64,000 bases of DNA from assembly GCA_025355645.1 (NCBI GenBank), contig JANXZG010000026.1:62001-126000 (forward strand), written 5' to 3'. Shown here one piece after another: positions 27,260-36,346 of the stretch. The notes under the pieces were generated by a model. The model saw only the letters and a program-made list of their open reading frames with translations, searched no databases and was not told the origin of the DNA. A program made the position numbers and the translations under genes. The stretch's first letter is position 1; each line of letters begins with the position of its first letter. The stretch comes from Gammaproteobacteria bacterium. GTDB taxonomy: Bacteria; Pseudomonadota; Gammaproteobacteria; Steroidobacterales; Steroidobacteraceae.

Positions 27260-29113
27260 TCATGCCACCGCTACAGTTTCGCGTGCACCGATCGGCAGCA
27301 TCAGATGCATCTCCGCGCCGCACCCAGGCCCTTCGCTGGAAGCCCAGATGCGGCCTCCCAGCGCTAGCACGGCATTTGCGCACCAATGCAGGCCAATGCC
27401 ATGATTGGTATCGCGGGACTTGGTGGAGAAACCTTTTTCAAAGACTCGCTCGAGCTGGTCCGGCGGGATGCCGACGCCGTCGTCGGCGCAGCGCAGGTGC
27501 AGTTGCTGGCCGTCGGGATCCGTGACGATTTCGGCAGCGACCCGGAATACGCCCTTGTCCTTGCCGGAATCGCGCACTGCATCCGCCGCATTGATGATCA
27601 GGTTCTGCAACACCATCCGGAGCACTGTGCGCGCCACGCGCACCGCACCTATTTGCTGCAGCGAGTCGTCCGCCTCGATCGACAGGCGCCGGCGGCTCAC
27701 GTCGGGCACGATGTCGAGCGATTGCGCCACCAGTTCGGGCAACTTGACTGACTCGAGTACTGCAGCCCGGCTGGGGGACACCCGCATCTGCTCACTCAGC
27801 GAAGCGCGCATCAGCGAAGCCTGGCGTTGCATGGTTTCGAGGTCAGTCGATGTATCGCTCAGCATGACGGCCATTTCGCGGGCACCCAGGTCGATGAACT
27901 CCAGCAGCTGCGCTTTGCGGCCCGCATCACAGTCCGCGCTCGCCAGTTCCGCCGCGGCCTGGCGCACATCGTCTGCAGGTGACTCGCGCAAGCGCCGGGA
28001 CAGCGCATCGAGGCGCACGCCGAGTGGCGTCAGCGCGTTGCCAAGATTGTGCAGCACGCCCTTGGACATTTCCGCAAACCCGGCCTGGAAGGACTGGTCG
28101 ACCAGTTCTTTGCGGGTTGATGCCAGGCGCGCGACCATGCCATCGAATTCATCGGCGAGCAGCCCGAATTCATCGGCGCTCTTGAAATCCAGCCGGTCGG
28201 ACAACTCCGGGTCCTTGCCGATCGCCACCGCGTGGCGCGTGACCCGGGTCAACGGCGCAAGCACCAGCCGGTTCAGCAACACCAGCATGACGATTAGCAC
28301 GACGATGGCGGCGGCCACGATCGAGGCGGAGGCGAATTGCAGCGCGCGGCGCCCATAGGCCGTGAACTCGCGCGGCACGTCGACCCGCAGCGTCAGCACC
28401 GGCTTGCCGTAGATGTCGCGAAATGAGCCAAACACTTGCGTCACCCCGGATGTCTCGACCAGCCGGTCGGCGCGGCCATCCTCCAGATGCCGCTGCGGCA
28501 CGATCACCGTATCGGTCTGCGCCTCTATCCTGTGGATCATCGCCGGCGTCAGCAGGCGGCCCATCAGCACCATGCCGACGGAGGGTCCGCTGCCGGAGCC
28601 ATCCAGGATCGGCCCGCTGACTACCATCATCAAACCCTTGTCGGTATTCACGAGTCCGGAGGCGGAATGCAACGAGCCAAGGTCGCCGCGCCACGGCAAG
28701 TCGCTGCGCAGCGCATCGGCGCGGGACACGATGCCCTCGAGTGCAAGGCCGGTATGGACGAATTGGTCGGACGACAGCAGCACGTGGCCGTCGAGGTTCG
28801 CGATCCAGATCGCGTCCGCCTGGACCACGCCCATGGCTGCCGGCGTCACGTTGCGCAAACCGAAGTCGGAAAAGTTTCCGCGCACGAACTCATGCAGCTC
28901 GGACCAGTTGGCCCAGTCCATGATCTGGACCGCAAAGGTCTCCTGGTCGTGCTCGACCGAGGTGCGCACGCGATTCATTGCAATCTGCGCGTTGCGCTGC
29001 TCGAGCTTCTGGAAACTCGGCATCACGATCAATTCCTGAAACAGGATTGCCACGCCGCACAGCACGACGAACAACAATGTCAACAGTATCATGACCTTCG
29101 ACCGGATCTTCAT
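27260..29113 (-). CDS. CHASE4-HAMP sensor histidine kinase
   Basis: 617 aa. Helix 1 (residues 7-25) and helix 2 (about 259-283) enclose a periplasmic CHASE4 sensor domain (RVRTSVEHDQETF, IMDWANWSELHEF). HAMP follows (about 284-335), then a dimerisation/phosphoacceptor region with His355 in KGVLHNLGNAL and an ATPase domain with N-box NLIINAADAV, DDGVGIPPDQ and FEKGFSTKS. The HNLGN phosphoacceptor is of the type found in kinases driving c-di-GMP regulators. The ligand is unknown. A CRP-like palindrome lies about 85 nt upstream. It pairs with the regulator 19 nt downstream. Confidence 0.92.
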   Translation of the reverse strand: MKIRSKVMILLTLLFVVLCGVAILFQELIVMPSFQKLEQRNAQIAMNRVRTSVEHDQETFAVQIMDWANWSELHEFVRGNFSDFGLRNVTPAAMGVVQADAIWIANLDGHVLLSSDQFVHTGLALEGIVSRADALRSDLPWRGDLGSLHSASGLVNTDKGLMMVVSGPILDGSGSGPSVGMVLMGRLLTPAMIHRIEAQTDTVIVPQRHLEDGRADRLVETSGVTQVFGSFRDIYGKPVLTLRVDVPREFTAYGRRALQFASASIVAAAIVVLIVMLVLLNRLVLAPLTRVTRHAVAIGKDPELSDRLDFKSADEFGLLADEFDGMVARLASTRKELVDQSFQAGFAEMSKGVLHNLGNALTPLGVRLDALSRRLRESPADDVRQAAAELASADCDAGRKAQLLEFIDLGAREMAVMLSDTSTDLETMQRQASLMRASLSEQMRVSPSRAAVLESVKLPELVAQSLDIVPDVSRRRLSIEADDSLQQIGAVRVARTVLRMVLQNLIINAADAVRDSGKDKGVFRVAAEIVTDPDGQQLHLRCADDGVGIPPDQLERVFEKGFSTKSRDTNHGIGLHWCANAVLALGGRIWASSEGPGCGAEMHLMLPIGARETVAVA

Positions 29114-29198
29114 AAGGCCAGATTTAACAAAAAAACCCGCGGAATGTGCGACCTGTTAGCCGGTTTAGGCACTTTGGCCCTGGCGGGGCGCTTAACAA

Positions 29199-29212
29199 GT
29201 GACCCGGGTCAC
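29199..29212. promoter_or_regulatory. CRP/Vfr/Clp-like palindromic site upstream of the sensor kinase
   Basis: A perfect 14-bp inverted repeat, GTGACCCGGGTCAC, matches the GTGA-N6-TCAC core of CRP-family binding sites; A/T-rich flanks (ACAA and ATATT) fit as well. It lies in the 119-nt gap between the PAS/GGDEF gene and the kinase start at 29113. Binding and the identity of the regulator are inferred from the consensus only. Confidence 0.45.
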
Positions 29213-29232
29213 ATATTCCGGCGCGGCAGGCT

Positions 29233-30144
29233 TTAGCTGACGGTGTTGCGCCCGGACTGCTTGGCCGCCTGCAGCTTGCGGTTGGCATGCTCAACGAGAC
29301 TCTGATGGCCGGCGGTTTTTTCCGGGATCGCGGTGGCCACACCTACGCTTACCGTGATGAAGCGCAGCACCGTGCAGCGCGGATGATGGATACGCAGATC
29401 GCGCACCCGTTCGCCCACGAGGCTACCCATGGCGAGCGCCTGCTCCACGGACAATCCAGATGCGAATGCGACGAAGCCGCCCCCCTCGATGCGTGAGGTG
29501 GCATCGCTCGCGCGGCGCAGGCAGCCGGCAATGCAATGGCCGACGCGCCGGATCGTCGAGTCCCCCGCGGCACGGCCAAACGTTGTGTTGTATAGCTCGA
29601 GCGCATCGATATCGATGGATAACACAGTCAGCGTGTGGCGTTCCCGCTGCGCCTTGGCCCAGTCGCGCTTCAGCAGTTCCTCAAAGTACAGCCAGGAATA
29701 CAGGCCCGTCAGCCGGTCATCGCGCAGGATCGCCTGGGGCTGCGCTGGCGATACGCTGGCGGGGGCCTCCTGATCGGGGCGCGGCTCGCGATAGAAGGCA
29801 GCGTAATGACTGACTTGCCCCTGCGCGTCACGCATCGGCATGACGTTGAACTCGTTCCAGAAAGCGCTTCCGTCCTTGCGATAGTTGCGTAGCAGTGTCG
29901 CGTAGGGTTCGCCGCGGCCCAGCGCCTCGCGCAGCCGATGCCGCCCTTCCTGCTCGCGCTGCTGGCCCTGCAACATGCGTAGGTTTCGCCCAAGCAGTTC
30001 CTCTTCCGCATAGCCGGTCAGGGCCAGGAAGCTCGCGTTGACATAGACCACCGGGTGGTCTGGATCCTGCGCGTCGACCAGAGCGACCGGCTGCGGCGAG
30101 GCATCGACCAGGTGGCGCATCAATGGCGGGGCAATCTGCTGCAT
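29233..30144 (-). CDS. LOV-like PAS domain protein with degenerate GGDEF domain
   Basis: 303 aa. The PAS domain (about 12-120) is closely LOV-like: ASFLALTGYAEEELLGRN, then LRMLQG, and NYRKDGSAFWNEFNVMPMRD. The photoactive cysteine of GRNCRFLQ is Leu55 here. The C-terminal domain keeps the GGDEF fold (DDRLTGLYSWLYFEELL, SIDIDALELYNTTFGRAAGD), but the signature at 220-224 reads EGGGF, losing the metal-binding Asp and catalytic Glu. Cyclase activity is therefore unlikely; a binding or regulatory role is more plausible. It starts at ATG 30144, one nucleotide into the nagZ stop, so it is translationally linked to nagZ. Confidence 0.85.
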   Translation of the reverse strand: MQQIAPPLMRHLVDASPQPVALVDAQDPDHPVVYVNASFLALTGYAEEELLGRNLRMLQGQQREQEGRHRLREALGRGEPYATLLRNYRKDGSAFWNEFNVMPMRDAQGQVSHYAAFYREPRPDQEAPASVSPAQPQAILRDDRLTGLYSWLYFEELLKRDWAKAQRERHTLTVLSIDIDALELYNTTFGRAAGDSTIRRVGHCIAGCLRRASDATSRIEGGGFVAFASGLSVEQALAMGSLVGERVRDLRIHHPRCTVLRFITVSVGVATAIPEKTAGHQSLVEHANRKLQAAKQSGRNTVS

Positions 30145-31193
30145 CAGGTCCCCTCGGTCAGCACCAGCGGCGGCGGCGCATCGAGCGCGCGAACGCGCTC
30201 AACCGCATCCTGCCAGCGCGCATCGGTGGCAAGCTCCGCACTCCAGTTACCGCGGCCCCGCATATGCACCAGGCGCGCCTGCGACGCCGGGTTCACGACG
30301 TCGGGCTTGAACTGGTCGAGCACGCTGTGCACCCCCTTACGGTCGTTGCATATCGGCAGCACATCGCAGCCCGCGGCGGCGGCGAGGCGTGCGCGCGCGT
30401 GCACATCCCCGAACGCGGCGGCACCGGCCATGGTCAGGTCATCGGCAAAGATGCAGCCATGAAACCCGAGGTTGCCGCGCAGGATCCCGACGAGCCAACG
30501 GTGCGAGAGGCTCGCGGGCAGTGCATCGATCTGCGGGTAGACCACGTGCGCCGCCATGACCGCGGGCAGCAGGTTCGCGATCAGCAGGCGATAGGGCCGC
30601 AGGTCCGGCTCAAGGTCCGCGAGTGCGCGCCGATCCACCGGCAGCGCGACATGCGAATCGGCCGTGACGGCACCATGACCCGGGAAATGTTTGGCAGTCG
30701 CGGCCATACCCGCCTCGCGCATGCCTGCCATATAGGCCACCGCGAGCGATCCGACCACATCGGCATCGCGATGGAAAGCGCGATCCCCGATAATCTCGCT
30801 GAGGCCGAATTCGAGGTCGACGCAGGGTGCAAAGCTGAAGTCGATCCCGACCGAGCGCAGTTCCGCTGCCATCAGCCAGCCCGCGGTCTGCGCAATGGCG
30901 AGCCCTTCGCGCCGGTCGGCATCGAAGCGGTGGCCGATCAATCGTGCCGCCGGCAAGCGCGTGAACTGCTCGCGGAAGCGCTGCACGCGGCCGCCCTCAT
31001 GATCAACCGCCACCAGCAACGCGGGCGAACGCAGCGCACGAATCGATGCGACCAGCGCAATGAGCTGCTCGCGGCTGTGGTAGTTACGGGCGAACAGCAG
31101 CACGCTGCCAATCAGCGGATGGGCCAGCACTTCGCGATCCTCGGCACTAAGCTCGGGCGCGCCGATGTCGACCATGAGCGGGCCCAGGCTCAT
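30144..31193 (-). CDS. nagZ: Beta-N-acetylhexosaminidase
   Basis: 349 aa, glycoside hydrolase family 3. It removes GlcNAc from anhydro-muropeptides in peptidoglycan recycling. Signatures are DHEGGRVQRF, the KHFPGHGAVTADSHVALP stretch with the His of the catalytic dyad, and FADDLTMAGA with the nucleophile Asp. The protein is cytoplasmic, with no signal peptide. The start at 31193 is an ATG overlapping the rlmD stop by 4 nt. In other bacteria its activity can influence AmpR-type beta-lactamase induction, but no ampR is in the window. Confidence 0.96.
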   Translation of the reverse strand: MSLGPLMVDIGAPELSAEDREVLAHPLIGSVLLFARNYHSREQLIALVASIRALRSPALLVAVDHEGGRVQRFREQFTRLPAARLIGHRFDADRREGLAIAQTAGWLMAAELRSVGIDFSFAPCVDLEFGLSEIIGDRAFHRDADVVGSLAVAYMAGMREAGMAATAKHFPGHGAVTADSHVALPVDRRALADLEPDLRPYRLLIANLLPAVMAAHVVYPQIDALPASLSHRWLVGILRGNLGFHGCIFADDLTMAGAAAFGDVHARARLAAAAGCDVLPICNDRKGVHSVLDQFKPDVVNPASQARLVHMRGRGNWSAELATDARWQDAVERVRALDAPPPLVLTEGT

Positions 31194-32512
31194 GGTGCCT
31201 GTTCAAACACGGCGATCGACTCGACGTGCGTCGTTTGCGGAAACATGTCCATCACCCCTGCCGCGAGTAGTCGGTACCCCTGGCTTGCAACCAGAATCCC
31301 GGCATCGCGCGCCAGGCTGCCCGAGTGGCAGGAAATATACACGATGCGCCGCGGTGCCCACTGTGACATACGCATCATCACGGCAGCAGCGCCTGCGCGG
31401 GGTGGATCGAGCAATACGCACCCGTAGCGCGCCTCGGCCCAGGGGCCCCAGGCAGCCGGTTCGAACAGGTTTTCGGTGGCAAAACGGGCATTGCCGATAC
31501 CATTGGCAAGCGCGTTCGCCCGCGCCCCCGCGACCAGACCCTGATCGCCCTCGATGCCCACGACCTCGCGCACCCGCCGGGCAAGGGGCAGCGTGAAGTT
31601 GCCGAGACCGCAAAAGAGGTCGAGTACGGTATCCGCGGGGCCGGCTTGCAGCGCATCGATGGCTGCACCGACCATCGCCTCGTTGATGGCGCGATTCACC
31701 TGCATGAAATCAAGCGGGCTAAACCCGATCGCCACGCCCGCGCTGTCGATCCGATAGCTGAGCGGCGGGTAGTCAGTGCGCAGCGGCCGCACGGTGTCGG
31801 GGCCGCCGCTTTGCAGGAAGATCTGCGCGCCCAGGCGCTGTCCGAATTCATCGAGCGCAGCGAGGTCCGGGTCTGGCGGTGGCTGCAGCACGCGAAACAC
31901 GAGCGCGGTGCCCGAGTCGCCGACCGCCACTTCCACCTGCGGGATCTGCTCACGCAGGGTCAGCGTCTCGACCAGCGCAGCCAGGTCGCTCGGCAAGCTG
32001 CGCAGCGCCCCGACCAGTACCTCGCAGTGGCGGATGTCAGCCAGATACGGCTTGTCACGCTCACGGAAGCCGGCGAGGACACGCCCCTTCTTGTGCACCC
32101 ACTTGACGCCAAGGCGCGCGCGACGGCGGTAAGCCCATTGCGGCCCCTGCAGCGGATCGAGCACCCTCTGCGGTCTGACCTGCCCGATGCGCCACAGGTC
32201 CTCCAGGAGCTGCTGCTGTTTCGTTGCCAGTTGCGCCGCCGCTGACAGGTGCTGCAGCGAGCAGGCGCCGCAGATGCCGAAATGCGCGCATTTCGGCGTG
32301 ACCCGATCCGGGGATGGCGTGAGGATCTCGAGCAGCTGCGCCTCGTCCATCTTGCGCCGCCGGCGCAGGATGCGCAGGCGCACCCGTTCGGCGGGCAACG
32401 CCCCGGCAATGAACACCACCTTGCCGTCGATGCGCGCGATGCCGCGGCCATCGTGAGCGAGTGCCACGACGTCGGCCTCCGATTCCGTGGCCGCGCTTAC
32501 GGGCCCGGCCAC
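31190..32512 (-). CDS. rlmD: 23S rRNA (uracil(1939)-C5)-methyltransferase
   Basis: 440 aa. A TRAM domain (DVVALAHDGRGIARIDGKVVF) is followed by an iron-sulfur cluster site CAHFGICGACSLQH (C-x5-C-x2-C) with a further Cys in RHCEVL. The SAM-dependent domain has VLDLFCGLGNF, LLDPPRAGA and the catalytic YISCHSGSLARD. It methylates U1939 of 23S rRNA. The start is a GTG at 32512, overlapping the nuclease gene by 16 nt. TrmA is excluded by the TRAM domain and the cluster. Confidence 0.95.
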   Translation of the reverse strand: MAGPVSAATESEADVVALAHDGRGIARIDGKVVFIAGALPAERVRLRILRRRRKMDEAQLLEILTPSPDRVTPKCAHFGICGACSLQHLSAAAQLATKQQQLLEDLWRIGQVRPQRVLDPLQGPQWAYRRRARLGVKWVHKKGRVLAGFRERDKPYLADIRHCEVLVGALRSLPSDLAALVETLTLREQIPQVEVAVGDSGTALVFRVLQPPPDPDLAALDEFGQRLGAQIFLQSGGPDTVRPLRTDYPPLSYRIDSAGVAIGFSPLDFMQVNRAINEAMVGAAIDALQAGPADTVLDLFCGLGNFTLPLARRVREVVGIEGDQGLVAGARANALANGIGNARFATENLFEPAAWGPWAEARYGCVLLDPPRAGAAAVMMRMSQWAPRRIVYISCHSGSLARDAGILVASQGYRLLAAGVMDMFPQTTHVESIAVFEQAP

Positions 32513-33270
32513 GCGGCGAGAAATTCCCGGTGATGAGACGCTGTCGATTCGCCCAGCACTTGCCGCACGCGCTGCACCTCGGCGATGTGCTCAGCCGGCG
32601 TCAGGTTTCCGCGCACCAGTTCGAAGCGCAGGAAAACCAGGTAAGTATTCAGCACATCGCTCTCGCAGTAGCCGCGGATGCGCGCGAGTTCGCCGCGCTG
32701 ATAGGCCTCCCAGACCTCGGACCCTTGCAGGCCGATCTTGCCCGGAAACCCGAGCAGGCTCGCCATGTCGCCGAGGCTCGCGCGGCCGCGACCCTGGAAT
32801 CCGGACAGAATGTCCATCAGATCCATGTGCCGCCAGTGAAAGCGGCTCAGGTAGTTGCTGTACCGGAAACTCGTGTCATTCTCGCCCGTCTCCCAGTAGC
32901 GCGCCGCAGTAACCCCATGCAGCAGCGTGCGGTAATGCAGTACTGGCAGGTCGAAGCCCGCGCCATTCCAGCTCACCAGGGTCGGCTGGTACTTATCCAG
33001 GCCATCGAAGAAACGTTCCAGCAATTCCTTCTCGGCGGATGATTCCTCGCCGACGCTCCATACCCGTAGGCTCTCGCGCGAGCGCATTACCGCAGCGATT
33101 GCGATCACGCGGTGCTGCTCCAGTGGCAGGAAATCCGTGCCCGCCTCGGCCCGGCGCTGCGAGAACATCAGCTCGGCGACGGCCCTGTCGCTGGCCTCGC
33201 CAAGCCCATAGAGGCGGCGGCCATACGCGGTATCCGGCACCGTCTCAATGTCGAAGACGAGTGTATTCAT
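32497..33270 (-). CDS. Predicted 3'-5' exonuclease, PolB-exonuclease-like (DnaQ superfamily)
   Basis: 257 aa. DEDD-type fold: Exo I in VFDIETVPD, Exo II around VSWNGAGFDLPVL and a later YCESDVLNTYLVFLRFE with the Exo III Asp. The sequence matches the PolB-like 3'-5' exonuclease group found as a stand-alone protein in Proteobacteria, of unknown physiological role. ATG start at 33270, 1 nt after the pdxJ stop. Its position between pdxJ and rlmD suggests only operon membership. Confidence 0.88.
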   Translation of the reverse strand: MNTLVFDIETVPDTAYGRRLYGLGEASDRAVAELMFSQRRAEAGTDFLPLEQHRVIAIAAVMRSRESLRVWSVGEESSAEKELLERFFDGLDKYQPTLVSWNGAGFDLPVLHYRTLLHGVTAARYWETGENDTSFRYSNYLSRFHWRHMDLMDILSGFQGRGRASLGDMASLLGFPGKIGLQGSEVWEAYQRGELARIRGYCESDVLNTYLVFLRFELVRGNLTPAEHIAEVQRVRQVLGESTASHHREFLAAWPGP

Positions 33271-33271
33271 G

Positions 33272-34018
33272 CTAACGCGGCAGGCGCGCCGCGAGCATCA
33301 GGGCCTTCATATCGCGGACCGCCCTCGCGAGGCCGTCGAAGAGGGCGCGCGCTACGATCGCATGCCCGATGTTCAGCTCAACGATTTCCGCGATCGCGGC
33401 GATCGGGCCGACATTGTGATAATGCAGTCCATGACCGGCATTGACGGTCAGGCCGAGGGTCGCGGCCTGATGAGCGCCGGCGCGCAGGCGCTCGAACTCC
33501 TTCGCTCGCGCGCTCCCCGTCGCCTGCGCATAGGCGCCCGTATGCAGCTCGATCACCGGGGCGCCAGCGCGCCGGCAGGCTTCGATCTGCGCAGGGTCCG
33601 GATCAATGAACAGCGACACACGGATACCCGCCGCGCCAAGCTCTGCGCAGGCAGCGCCGATGCGCGTCGCCTGGGCGCGCACGTCGAGCCCACCTTCGGT
33701 AGTCACCTCGGCGCGCTTCTCCGGCACCAGACAACAATCCTGCGGCAATACGCGGCGCGCGATTGCAATCATCTCATCGGTAACCGCCATCTCCAGGTTC
33801 ATGCGGGTCTGCAGCGCCGCGCGCATCAGCGTGACATCTTGATCCTGGATATGGCGCCGGTCCTCGCGCAAATGTAGCGTGATGCTGTCGGCGCCCGCCT
33901 GTTCAGCGAGCAGCGCCGCATGCAGCGGGTCCGGGTAGGTCGCACGTCGCACCTGGCGCAGCGTCGCGACATGATCGATATTCACGCCGAGCGCAATGGC
34001 CGCTTGGCCCGCGGTCAT
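33272..34018 (-). CDS. pdxJ: Pyridoxine 5'-phosphate synthase
   Basis: 248 aa TIM barrel. It condenses 1-deoxyxylulose 5-phosphate with 3-amino-2-oxopropyl phosphate to pyridoxine 5'-phosphate. Signatures are [30 protein letters not shown] with the catalytic His, [18 protein letters not shown] and the C-terminal [13 protein letters not shown] and [13 protein letters not shown] start at ATG 34018, which overlaps the recO stop as ATGA; a longer upstream frame lies inside recO. The rnc-era-recO-pdxJ order is classical for Gammaproteobacteria. Confidence 0.97.
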   Translation of the reverse strand: MTAGQAAIALGVNIDHVATLRQVRRATYPDPLHAALLAEQAGADSITLHLREDRRHIQDQDVTLMRAALQTRMNLEMAVTDEMIAIARRVLPQDCCLVPEKRAEVTTEGGLDVRAQATRIGAACAELGAAGIRVSLFIDPDPAQIEACRRAGAPVIELHTGAYAQATGSARAKEFERLRAGAHQAATLGLTVNAGHGLHYHNVGPIAAIAEIVELNIGHAIVARALFDGLARAVRDMKALMLAARLPR

Positions 34019-34746
34019 GGCGCCCATGTCTGCTCCCGCCGGCGCATCTCGATCGCCACCTCGCGCGACTTGAGCGCCCGCCCTTCGAGACATGCGTCGA
34101 TCGCTGCACGCAGCACTCGCTTCGCGTCACGTAAGGAGCGCAGGTCGGCAAATTCCTCGGCGTCCAGGTTCGCGAGCGACTGCCCGAATACCGCACCCGG
34201 CGCTTCGGCCAGGCAGCGCTGCGGTCCACTTTGCACGTCGAATCGATAGTACATTTCCGGCTCGATGGGTAGACCCTGATCCGTTCTGGCCAGCTCCAGG
34301 CCATAGCCCAGATCCTGCAGCAGCCGCTTTTCAAAACGGCGCAGATGATACTCCTCATCCTGATTGGCGCCGAGTGCGCGCAGCGCCTCCGCATACGCAT
34401 CGAAGATGCCACGATGCGGGTCGCAGCGCGTGGTCAGCTTCAGCAACAGCTCATTCAGGTAAAAGCCGCTCATCAGGCGCTCGGGCGGCAGCTGCGTGGA
34501 TGGCCCATCGATTTCCGCGCCTACCAGCTGGCAGGCCTCGGAGCGACCCGACCAGGAGACCAACAGGCGCTGGAAGGGCCGCAGCACCGCACGAAGTCCC
34601 GACTTCGGCCCCGCCGCCCCGCGCGCAAACAATGAAAGCCGGCCCTGCTCGGCGCAAAATACCTCGATGATGCGGCTGGTATCGCGATACGCGTACTGAT
34701 GCAAAACGTATGCGCTTGCCAGCAACACGCGACGTGATGGCCTCAC
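34015..34746 (-). CDS. recO: DNA repair protein RecO
   Basis: 243 aa. An N-terminal OB fold ([40 protein letters not shown]) precedes the helical domain ([20 protein letters not shown] and [17 protein letters not shown]). With RecF/RecR it loads RecA on SSB-coated DNA. The start is a GTG at 34746 inside a GTGA overlap with the era stop; no ATG exists close by. A zinc-binding Cys cluster is not visible, as in most gammaproteobacterial RecO proteins. Confidence 0.95.
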   Translation of the reverse strand: MRPSRRVLLASAYVLHQYAYRDTSRIIEVFCAEQGRLSLFARGAAGPKSGLRAVLRPFQRLLVSWSGRSEACQLVGAEIDGPSTQLPPERLMSGFYLNELLLKLTTRCDPHRGIFDAYAEALRALGANQDEEYHLRRFEKRLLQDLGYGLELARTDQGLPIEPEMYYRFDVQSGPQRCLAEAPGAVFGQSLANLDAEEFADLRSLRDAKRVLRAAIDACLEGRALKSREVAIEMRRREQTWAP

Positions 34747-35642
34747 AGCCGCTCGTACCCGAATTGACGTAGCGCCATTTCGCTGTCCGCCCAGTTTTCC
34801 TTGATCTTGACCCACAGCTCCAGGTGCACCGAGCGCTGCCACAAATCGTTCAATTCAATGCGCGCGAGCCGTCCGATCTCCTTCAGGCGCTCGCCGCGCT
34901 GCCCGATCACGATCGCCTTTTGCCCTGCGCGCTCGACCCAGATGACCGCATGGATCATGATGCGCCCGCCCTCCTCCGCGTACCGCTCGATCTGCACGTT
35001 GATGCCGTAGGGCAATTCGTCGCGCAGCTTCAAGGTCAGCTTCTCGCGCACGACCTCGGCGGCATGGAACGGTTCATCCCGGTCGGTTACGACATCGGGC
35101 GCAAACAGCGGCGGCGCTACCGGCAGGCGCTCCGCGACCACCTCGATCAGGCGCTCCAGGTTGTCGCGCTGCTGCGCGGAGATAGGCACGATGCCGGAGG
35201 CCGGAATGCGCTCGGCAATCTCTTCGAGAAAGGGCAGCATCTGCTCGCGCGGATAAACCTGGTCGACCTTGTTGACCACCACGAACAACGGTTGTTTCAG
35301 TCCCCGGACCCGCTCCCAGACCCACAGGTCCTCATCCGTGAAGCGCATCGCCTCGATCACCAACAGCAACACGTCGGAGTCTTGCGAGGAGGAGATGGCG
35401 ACGCGGTTCATGTACTGATTCATCACACGCCGGGCGCTTTCATGCAGGCCCGGGGTATCGACCAGCACGAGCTGCGCGTCGACGCGATTGACGACCCCGA
35501 GGACGCGGTGGCGCGTGGTCTGGGGCTTGGGCGCCACGATGGTGATTTTGCGCCCGACCAGCGCGTTGACCAGCGTGGACTTGCCGACGTTCGGACGGCC
35601 CACAATCGCCACATGTCCGGCTCTGAATGGGCCCGCACTCAT
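34743..35642 (-). CDS. era: GTPase Era
   Basis: 299 aa. The Ras-like GTPase domain has G1 GRPNVGKSTLVNALVG, G3 DTPGLHE and G4 NKVDQV, followed by a KH RNA-binding domain with VIVIGQRGERLKEIGRLAR-type residues. It assists 16S rRNA maturation and 30S assembly near the 3' end of 16S rRNA. ATG start, overlapping the rnc stop by 4 nt, consistent with translational coupling to RNase III. Confidence 0.97.
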   Translation of the reverse strand: MSAGPFRAGHVAIVGRPNVGKSTLVNALVGRKITIVAPKPQTTRHRVLGVVNRVDAQLVLVDTPGLHESARRVMNQYMNRVAISSSQDSDVLLLVIEAMRFTDEDLWVWERVRGLKQPLFVVVNKVDQVYPREQMLPFLEEIAERIPASGIVPISAQQRDNLERLIEVVAERLPVAPPLFAPDVVTDRDEPFHAAEVVREKLTLKLRDELPYGINVQIERYAEEGGRIMIHAVIWVERAGQKAIVIGQRGERLKEIGRLARIELNDLWQRSVHLELWVKIKENWADSEMALRQFGYERL

Positions 35643-36346
35643 ATTTTTTGCAGGTCCGCAGGCAACTGTGCCAGCAACCGCTCGGCCGCTTCCTGTTCGG
35701 CGCGACGGCGAGTGACGCCCGCGCCCACGCTCTTGAGCTTGAGCGAGGGCACGTCGCAGGAAACCGTGAAGGACTGTTCGTGCGCCTCACCGGCGACGCC
35801 GGTCAGCTCGTACAACGGCAACGCCATGGCGCGCCCCTGCAGGGCTTCCTGCAGGCGCGTCTTGGGGTCCTTCAACTCGCTCGCCGGAGGCAGCTCAGAG
35901 AGTCGCGTCCCGAGGATATGGCGCACGACGGCATTGACAGCCGCGTAGCCACTATCCAGGAAGATTGCCCCGAGCACCGCTTCTAACGCATCGGCAAGAA
36001 TCGAGGCACGCCGGAAGCCCCCGCTCTTCAGCTCGCCGCCGCCGAGGCGCAGGCAATCCCCGAGTCCCAGGTCGGCCGCAATTTGTGCGAGCGTCTCGCC
36101 GCTCACCAGCGATGCGCGCTGGCGCGACAGCGCACCCTCATCAGCCTTGGGATGAGCCTCGTACAGCAGCCGCGCCACCGTGCAGTTCAGCACTGCATCG
36201 CCGAGGAACTCGAGCCGCTCGTTATGGCAGGAGCCGGCGCTTCGATGCGTCAGCGCCATTTCGCATAGCGCCGGACTCACGAACACATACCCAAGCGCCC
36301 GCGCGGTCCATGCTGGCAACTCGCCGCTGGTACGCTGCGGGATCAC
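35639..36346 (-). CDS. rnc: Ribonuclease III
   Basis: 235 aa. The RNase III signature NERLEFLGDAVLNCTVA is near the N-terminus with catalytic acidic residues (also in ADALEAVLGAIFLD). A dsRNA-binding domain forms the C-terminus (KDPKTRLQEALQGRAMALPLYE). It processes rRNA precursors and structured mRNAs, often its own operon leader. The start is a GTG at 36346 fused to the DUF4845 stop as GTGA. Confidence 0.97.
   Translation of the reverse strand: MIPQRTSGELPAWTARALGYVFVSPALCEMALTHRSAGSCHNERLEFLGDAVLNCTVARLLYEAHPKADEGALSRQRASLVSGETLAQIAADLGLGDCLRLGGGELKSGGFRRASILADALEAVLGAIFLDSGYAAVNAVVRHILGTRLSELPPASELKDPKTRLQEALQGRAMALPLYELTGVAGEAHEQSFTVSCDVPSLKLKSVGAGVTRRRAEQEAAERLLAQLPADLQKI

Noticed and set aside
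26386-27525. Plus-strand open frame opposite the regulator/kinase junction
   Set aside because: Antisense to two genes with complete domain structure, composition of a shadow frame.
30123-31427. 434-codon plus-strand frame opposite nagZ
   Set aside because: Shadow of nagZ/rlmD; rich in His, Gln and Arg as expected from the reverse frame.
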